NCBI GenBank assembly: GCA_964523015.1
Contig: CAZFXN010000014.1
Location: 1-48,993 of the forward strand
Direction of reading: 5' to 3'
Length of the DNA: 48,993 bases
Source of the DNA: JAWXBT01 sp964523015
GTDB taxonomy: Bacteria; Bdellovibrionota_C; UBA2361; J135
Shown here piece by piece: positions 40,865 to 48,993 of the stretch. The position numbers and the translations under genes are program-made. The stretch's first letter is position 1. The number at the start of each line of letters is the position of its first letter. The notes beneath the pieces are model-generated. The model was not told where the DNA came from and ran no database searches. It saw nothing but the letters and a program-made list of their open reading frames with translations.

Positions 40865-42067
40865 CTAATCACTCTGTTTAGATCTATTTATTAAAGAGTC
40901 TTCATTAATTACCAAGTCATTATCTTTAGGTACAACAGTCACTTCAAATTTAATTTTATTATCTTGAGGGAGGAGTGCCCAAAATATTACTAAGATCATA
41001 ATTATAAAAACAGAGAGCCAGAGTGTTCTACTAATCCAATCAACAAATAAAGGTTCAGGTAGTTTGACAATCCATAAAATTGGCTTTCCAGTACTACTAT
41101 CATTTGAAATAGCAATTGTCTGAAAATCTGGGAAAATAGCTAACCCTTCAGGTTGATCTCCTTGCCAGTTAATTGTGCCTAAATCTAGTATAAGTTTTTT
41201 TCGAATTGGTTGGGCTATCCCTCCCTTACCGGAAAGAGTGGAGCCAAAGATAACAAACTGATCTTTTTCAAATTCGATCTCCTTATCATCTATCGTTAAA
41301 TCAGTGATGTCATTGGCGTTACTTAAATCACAAAGATAAATCTTAATCTCGAAATCCTGCTCATTGGTGGTATTGCTCTTTTCAATCACCAAAAATCTAT
41401 CTTTATCAATTATTGCAATGTCGCTAATCATTGTGTCTCTTTTGTGATCTGAAAACGATAGATCTATAGGATAAGCATACATTGCGACTTTTTCGGTTTG
41501 AAAATTATACTTAATTACTCTAATGAACTGGGCAGTGCCTTTTGTTTTACGATTGATATCCAAAACACTTTGCAGGGGGGCATAGATTTCATTGCCATAA
41601 ATTGCTACACCTTCAAATCCTCTGCCGGGCTGCATGTGACGCAAAATTAAAGGAAGTCCATTGCCAGGAGTTATCACTTTCTCAATTTTTTCTGATTTTA
41701 TATCAAACTTGATAAGAGATGGTCCCTCCTCATTGGCTAGCCAGAAACTTCCATCATCTGCCAATGCTATTCCTTCAAGGTCTAGCTTTAAATCTGATTT
41801 AATTGGGATAACATTATCTATCCCTGCTATGTTTTTTTTAACCTTTATTGAAATAATTGCTGGTTGATTTCCTCCATCACTAACAGAATAAAAATAATCT
41901 GCATCTCTTTGACTTTTTTTTGGCGGTGCTATAGCTAAACTAGAACCTACACTTAGCAAAGATGGAATTTTTTCGATACTAAACTGCTTGATACTTAGCT
42001 CATCTGGGGAGCCACACCCATAGGCTAGAATTGTAAAAATAAGTAAAGTGAGAAATCTCATAAGCAT
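40865..42067 (-). CDS. Phytase-like esterase-domain lipoprotein
   Basis: The 400-residue lipoprotein has lipobox LAYGC near residue 18. It contains the beta-propeller 'esterase-like activity of phytase' domain: FYSVSDGGNQPAIISI, LDLEGIALADDGSFWLANEEGPSLIKFD, GRGFEGVAIYGNEIYAPLQS and GDQPEGLAIFPDFQTIAISND. A C-terminal membrane helix (LWLSVFIIMILVIFWALLP) and a short charged tail are unusual for the family, since the protein would then be anchored at both ends. The substrate is unknown. Confidence 0.75.
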   Translation of the reverse strand: MLMRFLTLLIFTILAYGCGSPDELSIKQFSIEKIPSLLSVGSSLAIAPPKKSQRDADYFYSVSDGGNQPAIISIKVKKNIAGIDNVIPIKSDLKLDLEGIALADDGSFWLANEEGPSLIKFDIKSEKIEKVITPGNGLPLILRHMQPGRGFEGVAIYGNEIYAPLQSVLDINRKTKGTAQFIRVIKYNFQTEKVAMYAYPIDLSFSDHKRDTMISDIAIIDKDRFLVIEKSNTTNEQDFEIKIYLCDLSNANDITDLTIDDKEIEFEKDQFVIFGSTLSGKGGIAQPIRKKLILDLGTINWQGDQPEGLAIFPDFQTIAISNDSSTGKPILWIVKLPEPLFVDWISRTLWLSVFIIMILVIFWALLPQDNKIKFEVTVVPKDNDLVINEDSLINRSKQSD

Positions 42068-42110
42068 TAGTTTTGAAAATCATATCAAGCAACTGAGTTA
42101 GTTCTCAATA

Positions 42111-42150
42111 CTTTTATGCACTCTTATGCACTTTTATTCACATTTATTCA
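42111..42150. repeat. Four tandem copies of a 10-bp unit
   Basis: CTTTTATGCA, CTCTTATGCA, CTTTTATTCA, CATTTATTCA stand in a row between the lipoprotein gene and the histidine kinase gene. Units differ by one to three bases. No function is evident. Confidence 0.8.
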
Positions 42151-42156
42151 GTCTAG

Positions 42157-43329
42157 TTATTTAGTTGTGGGTAGAGTTAATGTAAATCGAGTAAACTCTC
42201 CTGGTTCGGATTCTACTGAAACCTCTCCATCATGAAGCTCAACTATTCTTTGAACAACAGCTAATCCCACACCTAACCCTTCATATTTTATGCTTGCATC
42301 AGGATCCTGCCAAAAGATACCAAAAATTCGGTTAATCTTTTCCTGCTCAATTCCAATGCCATTATCCTCAACGTTGATTTTAATAAATTTTCTACCATTG
42401 AGAATGAATGCATCCAATGCTTTTACCTTTATCAATATATTTTTCTTATTAGTGTATTTAATAGAATTTGAGATCAAATTTGTAAAAACTCTTCTTAAAA
42501 GCCCTTTATTCCCCCACACACTAGGTAAGTTTTTAAACTCTATACTTATATTATCTCCAGCTTTTAGATTCATGTCAGAGATTACATCATTAAGAAGCTC
42601 ATCTAGATTAATCTCTCTTTGTACAACAGCCTCTCTGCCTAGGCGTGCAAAATCATAGGTGGCCTGCACAATCTCAGTTAAGCGTTCTCCTGTCTCAAAT
42701 GCTTTTTTAAGCATCTCTTTTGTTGATGTGGTTAAATTTTTGCCATCAGTTTCAAGTACATAATCAATCCGCATGATAATTGTTGCTAACAATCCCCGGA
42801 TATCGTGAGCGACAGTGGAGCTGAACTCATCCAATCGTTTATTCTTTTCCTCAACCTTCTCTTTAGCTTCAACAAGGCTTGTTATTAGATTTTGATTTTG
42901 TTCCTCTAATTTCCTGATCCTTAGGGCCTGTTTAATTGAGATCCTTAAATCCTGATCCCAGGCTTCTCCCTTAATGACTACTCGATTTACCCCTGCTTCC
43001 ATCATCTTTGCAATCTGTCGTGGATTATGTGAGCTCGTTACTAAAACTATGGCAGGATCATTTTCAAGGAGAGCTAATTCCTTAATTAGAGTTGGTGAAT
43101 TTTTAGAAATGGTATCCCAGTCAATTATAGCAAGATGAAAGTCATAGCCCTCGGCAATATATTCAAGAAGCTTGTCGACTGTTACCTCCTCAACAGTCAT
43201 CTGTAAATCAAAGTTACTTAATACAGTAGAGAGATTTTTTGAGGAGGCTTCATCAGAACTAACTATAATAGCTGTGGTAGCCTTTTGCTTAATTTCATTC
43301 AAATGAATGTTAGTTTCGGTAGTCTCCAT
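42157..43329 (-). CDS. Hybrid sensor: receiver domain + histidine kinase
   Basis: The 390-residue soluble protein has an N-terminal receiver domain (residues 15-140) with the acidic pair in VSSDEAS, the phosphoacceptor region AIIDWDT, the Thr in VLVTSSH and Lys in RVVIKGE. A coiled coil leads to HisKA (DEFSSTVAHDIRGLLATIIMRIDYVL). HATPase_c follows with the N box NLISNSIKYTNK, the G1 box VEDNGIGIEQEKINRIFG and the G2 box GLGVGLAVVQRIVELHDGEV. There is no membrane segment. It starts 4 bases after the fliA stop, so it is translated with the flagellar operon and may feed into flagellar or chemosensory control. Confidence 0.9.
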   Translation of the reverse strand: METTETNIHLNEIKQKATTAIIVSSDEASSKNLSTVLSNFDLQMTVEEVTVDKLLEYIAEGYDFHLAIIDWDTISKNSPTLIKELALLENDPAIVLVTSSHNPRQIAKMMEAGVNRVVIKGEAWDQDLRISIKQALRIRKLEEQNQNLITSLVEAKEKVEEKNKRLDEFSSTVAHDIRGLLATIIMRIDYVLETDGKNLTTSTKEMLKKAFETGERLTEIVQATYDFARLGREAVVQREINLDELLNDVISDMNLKAGDNISIEFKNLPSVWGNKGLLRRVFTNLISNSIKYTNKKNILIKVKALDAFILNGRKFIKINVEDNGIGIEQEKINRIFGIFWQDPDASIKYEGLGVGLAVVQRIVELHDGEVSVESEPGEFTRFTLTLPTTK

Positions 43330-43333
43330 TGCA

Positions 43334-44092
43334 TTACTGAGCCACCTGTTTTAGATAGTTTTTTAATCTGATTAAAGCACGAGATCGTATCTGCGATGCT
43401 CGTGATTCTGTAACTCCTAAGATCTCTCCGATCTCCTTTAGATTCAACTCTTCATAGAAATATAAACTTATTACTAACCGTTCTTTTTCAGGTAATCGAT
43501 CTAAAGCTCTTGCTACAATACTTACCTTTTCCCCACTTAAAAGCTTAGATAAAGGATCTGGTCCTGCTGTTGGCATCATCTCATCAGCTTGAAATCGATC
43601 CTCTCCATGGCCAAACCCTAGCTCCTCAAAGCTAAGCATTACAACTCCACTTACTTCTCCAAGGAGTCGTTGAAATTCCTCCATCGGAACGCCTATATCA
43701 TTTGCGACTTCCTCTTCAGTAGCGGGTCGACCGAGCTTTTGCTCAAGCTTCATATAAGCTTGCTCTAATTTGTGAGATTTGTGCCTGAGAGATCTTGGTG
43801 CCCAATCCTGAGACCTAAAACTATCAAGAATTGCTCCACGAATTCGAAATTGTGCATAGGTTGCAAAATTAGTTTCATGTTTTGGATCATACTTTTCAAG
43901 AGCATCAACCAATCCAATAATGCCAGAATTAAGCATCTCTTTGATATCGACTTCACTTGGTAACCTGCCAGCCAATCTGTGGACAACCTTTTTAACTAAC
44001 GGAAGATAACTTTTAATAAGCTCTTCTTTCTCGTAGTCATCAACACTACGATACGCATCTGCTACTGATTGTTTTCTTTTTACTTTAGCCAC
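43334..44092 (-). CDS. fliA: Flagellar RNA polymerase sigma factor FliA (sigma-28 / WhiG type)
   Basis: The 252-residue protein directs transcription of late flagellar genes. Region 2 is ELIKSYLPLVKKVVHRLAGRLPSEVDIKEMLNSGIIGLVDALEKYDP followed by TNFATYAQFRIRGAILDSFRSQDWAPRSLR, a signature of FliA/WhiG. Region 3 follows with KLGRPATEEEVANDIG. Region 4 is LPEKERLVISLYFYEELNLKEIGEILGVTESRASQIRSRALIRLKNYL. No flgM (anti-sigma) is seen in the window. It overlaps the small membrane protein gene by eight bases. Confidence 0.95.
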   Translation of the reverse strand: MAKVKRKQSVADAYRSVDDYEKEELIKSYLPLVKKVVHRLAGRLPSEVDIKEMLNSGIIGLVDALEKYDPKHETNFATYAQFRIRGAILDSFRSQDWAPRSLRHKSHKLEQAYMKLEQKLGRPATEEEVANDIGVPMEEFQRLLGEVSGVVMLSFEELGFGHGEDRFQADEMMPTAGPDPLSKLLSGEKVSIVARALDRLPEKERLVISLYFYEELNLKEIGEILGVTESRASQIRSRALIRLKNYLKQVAQ

Positions 44093-44315
44093 GATCTAAT
44101 TCCTCAATGGATGCCCATGCTTTTACTAATATCCTTGTAACAAGAGCAATAACCACCATTACTATAAAGGATCTATACGCAATTGTTATCATTCGTACAT
44201 CCGCTCTCATCCCTGAAATAATAACAACGAGAAATGCTAATAATGATACTCCAGCGGAGTATTTATGGATATGGGAATATTTTTTTTTAATTACTCCCCT
44301 TTTCCCTTTAGCCAT
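44085..44315 (-). CDS. Small two-helix membrane protein in the flagellar operon
   Basis: I do not recognise this 76-residue protein. The N-terminus is very basic (MAKGKRGVIKKKYSHIHKYS), then come two hydrophobic helices, AGVSLLAFLVVIISGM and SFIVMVVIALVTRILVKAW, and a short acidic end (ASIEELDRG). It lies between flhG (31 bases upstream) and fliA (8-base overlap), so it is clearly part of the operon. It may help place or anchor FlhG or the basal body; this is inference from position only. Confidence 0.65.
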   Translation of the reverse strand: MAKGKRGVIKKKYSHIHKYSAGVSLLAFLVVIISGMRADVRMITIAYRSFIVMVVIALVTRILVKAWASIEELDRG

Positions 44316-44346
44316 ACCTATTTCTCTACTTTACATACCTTTTTAT

Positions 44347-45252
44347 CTATATACCCTGCGATACCTCAAGATCTAATAATCTTTTAAAGAAAAACTGCAT
44401 TCCACCTTTCACTTTTTGAAGCTGAAAACCATCATCAATATTTCTTGCAATAGCAGAAACTGCTAAGCCAGCACGACTACTTGGGTGCACCTCTAAAAGT
44501 GCTCTTTGGCATCGTACCGCCTCATTCACCATCGGATCTGTCGGCACATGTCCTAAGTAAGACAGTTTCACCTTAAGAAATCTATCAACTGATCTCTGCA
44601 AACATGCAAACGCTTGCTTACCTTCATTCGCATCTTTTACATCATTAGAAATGATAGAGAATGATTTTTCATTGTAATTATTCGCTAAAACTTTAATAAC
44701 CGCATAAGCATCAGTTAGTGAAGTTGGCTCATTATTAATCACGACAAATATCTCGGCAGAAGCTGCATTAAAGAACATAACATCTGAACTAATACCGGCC
44801 CGAGTATCGATTAGTAAGTAATCAAATTCTAAAGAGAGATTGTCAAGAGCATCCATCAGCAACATTTTTTCTTCTGTCCCCAAGTTGCTGAGAGACTCAA
44901 CTCCACTTGCTGCAGGAATCACAGAAACTCCTGTTGGTCCATCAACTATGATTTCGTCAATAGTTCTCTCGCCATTAAGAACATGTTGCAATGTGTATTT
45001 AGTAGTAATGCCAAGAAGAATGTCGACATTTGCCAAACCTAGATCAGCATCAAGGATCAGAACTTTATTACCAGCCTTAGCCAAAGCGACCGCCAAATTG
45101 ATGGTCATATTGGTCTTTCCAACTCCACCCTTTCCAGAGGTAAAGCTTATAACCCTAGTGCTATTCCTTTGCTGATGCATGTTTTTTTTAGTAGTATTAA
45201 CCGGTTGCAATTTTTTAGATTGCTCTACTTCAGTAATATATGATTCTTTCAT
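44347..45252 (-). CDS. flhG: MinD-like ATPase FlhG / YlxH, flagellar number regulator
   Basis: The product of about 301 residues is a deviant-Walker ATPase. Motifs are VISFTSGKGGVGKTNMTINLAVALAKAGNKVLILDADLGLANVDILLG, LLIDTRAGISSDVMFFNAASAEIFVVINNEPTSLTDAYAVIKVL and YLGHVPTDPMVNEAVRCQRALLEVHP. An N-terminal Gln/Lys-rich segment (about 30 residues) contains KKNMHQQR, as in FlhG. ATG 45252 is chosen; TTG 45258 is in frame. It lies directly after flhA, with no flhF between. It limits flagellar number and acts at the membrane in its ATP-bound dimer. Confidence 0.9.
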   Translation of the reverse strand: MKESYITEVEQSKKLQPVNTTKKNMHQQRNSTRVISFTSGKGGVGKTNMTINLAVALAKAGNKVLILDADLGLANVDILLGITTKYTLQHVLNGERTIDEIIVDGPTGVSVIPAASGVESLSNLGTEEKMLLMDALDNLSLEFDYLLIDTRAGISSDVMFFNAASAEIFVVINNEPTSLTDAYAVIKVLANNYNEKSFSIISNDVKDANEGKQAFACLQRSVDRFLKVKLSYLGHVPTDPMVNEAVRCQRALLEVHPSSRAGLAVSAIARNIDDGFQLQKVKGGMQFFFKRLLDLEVSQGI

Positions 45253-45294
45253 ACTCAATTTCGACTCACATTATTTAAACCATTCTAACTACAT

Positions 45295-47391
45295 CTAATC
45301 TATTGAAATCACTCCAAGAGATTGTACTTTTGTACTTGGAGCTATCTCCTGATGAGAGATAACTGCATACCCTGGGACGAAACGTTCAATAAATCTAGCT
45401 AAGGCTGGGCGTACATGCGTAGAAACGAGCACAACTGGGGTATTGCCACGCTCAACAAATTTTTCCGCTGATTGATTTAGCTTATTGATCAAGAGCTGGG
45501 CGTAAGCAGGCTCTAAAGATAGGATTGAACCATCATCAGTTTGCTGCACACATTCTATTAATTTGTTTTCTAGGCTAGGATTAAGATTAGTTAACACCAA
45601 CATTCCATCAGGGTTAATGTACTTAGCAGTTATAGTTCGTGACATCTTTCGTCTTACGTATTCAGCAAGTCGCTCTGGGTGTTTGGTATGCGGTGCCCAA
45701 TCTGCAATCGTTTCAAGAATTGTTCTCAAATCACGAATGCTGATCTGTTCACGTAAGAGTTGAACTAAGACCTGTTGCAATTGTCCTAATGTCATTAAGA
45801 CAGGAACTAACTCTTCAACAACCTTTGGGCTATCTTTTGATATATTATCTAGTAAATTTTGAACCTCTTGGCGACCAAGTAGTTCATGGGCATGACCTCT
45901 GACTAACTCTGTAATGTGGGTAGTAACAACGGTGGAAAGATCTACTACTGTATAACCAGAGAATTGAGCTTTCTCCTTCTCTGCATCATGAATCCAAAGA
46001 GCATCTAAACCAAATGCAGGCTCTTTTGTTGGAATTCCTTTAATCGGACTCTGAACATTTCCCGGATCCATGGCTAGTAGATAGCGTGGTTTTAACTCTC
46101 CTCGACCAATTTCAGTTCCACGTAGCAGAATTCGATAATTATTTGAAACTAACCGCACGTTATCACGGATATGAATTGGCGGAACTATGAAGCCATAATC
46201 AAGCGCAAATTGACGACGGATAGAGCGAATTCGATCAATTAGATCCCCACCACCATCAACAAGGTTAACTAATTCATAGCCCACTTCTAATTCTAAAGTA
46301 TCTAGGCCTAGTAATTTTGTAACTTCTTCTGTACTTCCTGGAGATGGTGCAGCTTCATCTCCTTTTCCATCACCTTTCTTAGTTGTTTTGTCCTCATCCT
46401 TACCTGCGTTAATTGTCGTACTTCTTACATATCCAAGAGAGCCCATTATTCCTGCTAGAATCATAAATGGGAAAAACGGTAGACCTGGAATGATCGCAAA
46501 ACCAAAGCAAACCGCACTTGTAAGATATAAAGGTTTAGGAGAAAAAGATAACTGAGTAAGTACTTCTGTACTAAGATCCGCTCCAGAAGCAGCACGTGCA
46601 ACGATCAAACCGGAACCGGTAGAAACAATAATTGCAGGTATCTGACTGACTAAGCCATCACCAACTGTTAAGATTGTATATGTTTCTGCTGCATGCATCC
46701 ATTCCATATCTTTTTGGATGACTCCGATAAAAAATCCAGCGACAATATTGATGAAAGTGATAAATAATCCAGCCATGGCATCTCCAGCTACAAACTTAGC
46801 CGCACCATCCATTGATCCGTAAAATTCTGCTTCTCGGGCAATATCTTTTCTTCTAACCTTGGCCTCCTCCTCTCCGATTAAGCCAGTGTTTAAATCAGAG
46901 TCGATAGCCATCTGTTTTCCAGGCATTGCATCTAATGTAAAGCGTGCGGCTACTTCAGCAATTCTTCCCGAACCCTTAGTGATAACTTTTAGATTTACTA
47001 AGCTTATAAGGACAAATATCACAATACCGATCGCGTAATTACCACCAACAACGTATTGCCCAAATGCTTGAATCACACTACCTGCAGCAGCGGTTCCCTG
47101 ATCCCCGTTCATTAGAATTAATCTTGTAGTGGCTACGTTCATAGACAAACGAAAAAGTGTCGTAACAAGTAGGAGTGCTGGGAAAGAGGTAAAATCGAGT
47201 GAACGAGCTAAAAATAACGAAACGAAAAGAACAATTAGCGAGATAGTAATATTAAAAGCTAAAAGTACGTCGAGCAGAGCAGTTGGAAGTGGTAGAATCA
47301 AAATTGCTACAATTCCAATTAATGCAATAGGGATAACAACTTGCTGCAACTGCTGCTTCCCATAACCTTTTTCTAAAACTGCTTCTGCCAT
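45295..47391 (-). CDS. flhA: Flagellar type III export protein FlhA
   Basis: FlhA is the large export-gate protein of the flagellar type III system. The 698-residue product has about eight N-terminal helices (to residue 320). The conserved cytoplasmic loop includes GKQMAIDSDLNTGLIGEEEAKVRRKDIAREAEFYGSMDGAAKFVAGDAMAG. The C-terminal cytosolic domain forms the nonameric ring and includes YRILLRGTEIGRGELKPRYLLAMDPG, FGLDALWIHDAEKEKAQFSGYTVVDLSTVVTTHITELV and LVSTHVRPALARFIER. Length is normal. It follows flhB by 16 bases. Confidence 0.96.
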   Translation of the reverse strand: MAEAVLEKGYGKQQLQQVVIPIALIGIVAILILPLPTALLDVLLAFNITISLIVLFVSLFLARSLDFTSFPALLLVTTLFRLSMNVATTRLILMNGDQGTAAAGSVIQAFGQYVVGGNYAIGIVIFVLISLVNLKVITKGSGRIAEVAARFTLDAMPGKQMAIDSDLNTGLIGEEEAKVRRKDIAREAEFYGSMDGAAKFVAGDAMAGLFITFINIVAGFFIGVIQKDMEWMHAAETYTILTVGDGLVSQIPAIIVSTGSGLIVARAASGADLSTEVLTQLSFSPKPLYLTSAVCFGFAIIPGLPFFPFMILAGIMGSLGYVRSTTINAGKDEDKTTKKGDGKGDEAAPSPGSTEEVTKLLGLDTLELEVGYELVNLVDGGGDLIDRIRSIRRQFALDYGFIVPPIHIRDNVRLVSNNYRILLRGTEIGRGELKPRYLLAMDPGNVQSPIKGIPTKEPAFGLDALWIHDAEKEKAQFSGYTVVDLSTVVTTHITELVRGHAHELLGRQEVQNLLDNISKDSPKVVEELVPVLMTLGQLQQVLVQLLREQISIRDLRTILETIADWAPHTKHPERLAEYVRRKMSRTITAKYINPDGMLVLTNLNPSLENKLIECVQQTDDGSILSLEPAYAQLLINKLNQSAEKFVERGNTPVVLVSTHVRPALARFIERFVPGYAVISHQEIAPSTKVQSLGVISID

Positions 47392-47407
47392 ACTATGTTA
47401 CCTACTT

Positions 47408-48505
47408 CTATTTCCTTCCTTGTTTTTGTTGATGGGCCCATGGATTTTTTAATCGATATACATATGCGATTACCTCAGCTACCGCTTTAAACAACTCATA
47501 TGGAATACTCTTGCCAACTTCTGCGGAGCCATAAAGTGCTCGAGCAAGGGGCTTCCTTTCTATAATTGGTATTCTTGCCTCCTTCGCAATCTCTCTAATT
47601 TTGAGAGCTAGAAATCCTTTTCCTTTTGCCAGTACCATTGGGGCAGCCATAGTTGCTTTGTCATATTTTAATGCAATTGCGTAATGAGTTGGGTTGGTAA
47701 TAATAACATCTGCCTGCGGTACGCTATTTCTAATTCGTTGAGAAATTCGGTTAAGCCCCTTCATCTGAATTCGACGCTTTGTTTGCTCATCACCTTCTTG
47801 AGCTCTTCTCTCATCTTTGACTTCAACCTTTGTCATCTTATTAGTTCTTAACCACTGATATCTTCCCCAAACATAATCAAAAATAGCAAAGGCAAAAAGG
47901 ACATACATAATCTTCCAAAAGAGAAAGATCATTGAATCTCCAAGATAATTCATGATGACATCTACAGAGGTATAAATGAGGCCGATCATTTCAGGGGCAA
48001 ACTTTCGAAGCGCAAAATATCCAATAGGTAGGATGATACAGAGTTTAAGAAGTGCTTTAGCAGTATTAACAAATCCATTAATCGAGATAACTTTTTTTAG
48101 ACCCTGTATTGGATTAAGTTTTTGAAAATCAAATTTTACTTTGTGCTCTTTAACATTCCACTGTGTTTGCAGCATAATCGAAAGGGTTGCAACCGTAGCT
48201 ACTGAGAAAACAATAATTAAAATATCTGGGCCAACTAAATAGAGGATTCCAATGAATCCTCGATATAACTCTTTGATAGTGAGAGGTTCAGTATTACTTA
48301 TCATTGAGAATGATTTAATATAGATATATTTAATGTCATTAAATAATCCATCCCAGGTCCATCTAAGCAGGAAAAATGCTGCTAGCATTGTTAAAACCAT
48401 GCCGATTTCTTGGCTAAAATGAACTGTCCCTTTTTTACGCAATTGAGTCATGCGCCTTGGGGTAGGCATTTCTGTACGTTCTTCTGGTGTGGCATTTTCT
48501 GACAT
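47408..48505 (-). CDS. flhB: Flagellar type III export protein FlhB
   Basis: FlhB is the substrate-specificity switch of the export gate. The 365-residue product starts with ERTEMPTPRRMTQLRKKGTVHFSQE, then has four membrane helices. The cytosolic C-terminus carries the self-cleavage site NPTH in DVIITNPTHYAIALKYD. MTKVEVKDERRAQEGDEQTKRRIQMKGL, before the cut, is also typical, and KGKGFLALKIREIAKEARIPIIERKPLARALYG follows it. A sigma-54-like promoter lies about 80 bases upstream. The tail ends NPWAHQQKQGRK. Confidence 0.96.
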   Translation of the reverse strand: MSENATPEERTEMPTPRRMTQLRKKGTVHFSQEIGMVLTMLAAFFLLRWTWDGLFNDIKYIYIKSFSMISNTEPLTIKELYRGFIGILYLVGPDILIIVFSVATVATLSIMLQTQWNVKEHKVKFDFQKLNPIQGLKKVISINGFVNTAKALLKLCIILPIGYFALRKFAPEMIGLIYTSVDVIMNYLGDSMIFLFWKIMYVLFAFAIFDYVWGRYQWLRTNKMTKVEVKDERRAQEGDEQTKRRIQMKGLNRISQRIRNSVPQADVIITNPTHYAIALKYDKATMAAPMVLAKGKGFLALKIREIAKEARIPIIERKPLARALYGSAEVGKSIPYELFKAVAEVIAYVYRLKNPWAHQQKQGRK

Positions 48506-48581
48506 AATCTTATCAAGCCTAGCTGCTCAACCGTTTGAGCTTACACGTGTAGACAATTGTTCGAACTACCAAGTAGAGTTT

Positions 48582-48598
48582 AAGCAATTGGCATGCCT
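48582..48598 (-). promoter_or_regulatory. Sigma-54-like (-24/-12) promoter before flhB
   Basis: On the minus strand, AGGCATGCCAATTGCTT matches TGGCACG-N4-TTGCW closely: GG and GC are separated by exactly 10 bases. It lies in the 214-bp gap between fliR and flhB, reading toward flhB. A sigma-54 class for export-gate genes is common in flagellated proteobacteria. No sigma-54 gene or activator is in the window. Confidence 0.5.
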
Positions 48599-48719
48599 TA
48601 TTATGATCTAGGCTAAAAGTTATATCTATTTGTATTTACTAAAGATAAGTTTGAATGATTGTCTTATAACTTTTAATTTTTGGCGGGGCTGTCAAAATTA
48701 CGACGCAAATATGACTAGC

Positions 48720-48993
48720 TTACTTTTTAGTATAGTCAGTCATATTTTCAATGATGATAGATATTTTATTATCCATTGTAGAAAAATCGCTACTGATAAA
48801 ACGTATCACTTCAGGAAGTGCCAACATTGTAATAACAAGACCTATGCCAATTGTTAATGGAAAACTGACGATAAAAATATTTACAGTTGGAACAGCCTTA
48901 GAGATTATACCCATTACAAATTGGGTAAGGAGAAGTGCTACTAGCACTGGGGCTGCAACCATTACACCAACTCTAAAGATATCATTTACTCGA
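48720..48993 (-). CDS. fliR: Flagellar export protein FliR (C-terminal part)
   Basis: The frame is open to the window edge, so only the last 90 residues are seen. DIFRVGVMVAAPVLVALLLTQFVMGIISKAVPTVNIFIVSFPLTIGIGLVITMLALPEVIRFI has the family's conserved APV-ALL and GIISKAVPTVNIF segments, then a cytosolic tail. FliR is a core component of the export gate with FliP and FliQ. It precedes flhB, the usual order, but a 214-bp gap with a possible promoter separates them. Confidence 0.9.
   Translation of the reverse strand, partial: RVNDIFRVGVMVAAPVLVALLLTQFVMGIISKAVPTVNIFIVSFPLTIGIGLVITMLALPEVIRFISSDFSTMDNKISIIIENMTDYTKK

Overview
The window is an AT-rich stretch of a bacterial chromosome, judged by eye since nothing was computed. 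The cell was Gram-negative and flagellated. The evidence is FliS, FlhB, FlhA, FlhG, FliR and a flagellar sigma factor, plausible sigma-54 and sigma-28 promoters, signal peptides, a lipobox, a c-type cytochrome with two CxxCH motifs, and YggX. The mix (lexA-recA, pdhA-pdhB without E2/E3, AGCS and cation-chloride transporters, Tad-like proteins, a large secreted cytochrome) suggests a deltaproteobacteria-like lineage in the broad sense. I cannot place it more precisely.

Layout. 1-1534: fliS and a ROK sugar kinase. 1535-3062: an island of hairpin-rich DNA holding a more GC-rich HAD-family phosphatase gene and ending in a strong terminator. 3179-9344: a membrane protein, a YggX / DsbD-like / redoxin operon, a sigma factor, an unknown gene and an AGCS symporter. 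9392-11949: a dispersed repeat, a hairpin-rich leader, a cation:proton antiporter with an RCK domain, and a convergent beta-carbonic anhydrase. 12255-15747: a secreted Lys-tailed protein, a DUF47 + Pit phosphate module with pit frameshifted, and a quinone-oxidoreductase-like enzyme. 15899-19636: a large secreted c-type cytochrome split by one in-frame TAG. 20064-26176: a PAP2 phosphatase, LTA-synthase-like sulfatase-fold enzyme, diacylglycerol kinase and cation-chloride cotransporter operon. 26285-27175: tRNA-Asn and an AAA/DUF4143 pseudogene. 27327-32498: lexA-recA, an RNA m5C methyltransferase, an MBL-fold protein and an EEP-family protein. 32488-35971: a RuvC-like protein, pdhA-pdhB and a gamma-carbonic anhydrase. 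36191-40838: a Tad/Flp pilus-like cluster. 40865-43329: a phytase-like lipoprotein and a hybrid histidine kinase. 43334-48993: the fliR-flhB-flhA-flhG-(small membrane protein)-fliA flagellar block, read on the minus strand.

How the genes work together. The right end builds the flagellar export gate and makes the late flagellar sigma factor, which plausibly drives fliS at the left end through a sigma-28-like promoter. The 20-26 kb operon reads as phosphoglycerol transfer to an envelope polymer with recycling of the released diacylglycerol. The antiporter and two carbonic anhydrases suggest pH and bicarbonate control.

Most unusual features: the hairpin-dense HAD island with its structured leader; an apparent AUC start codon after a strong ribosome binding site in a TadE-like gene; four perfect 17-bp repeats, each carrying ATG-TAA, directly before pdhA; the TAG-split cytochrome; the perfect inverted repeats before the antiporter; and the lack of flhF between flhA and flhG.
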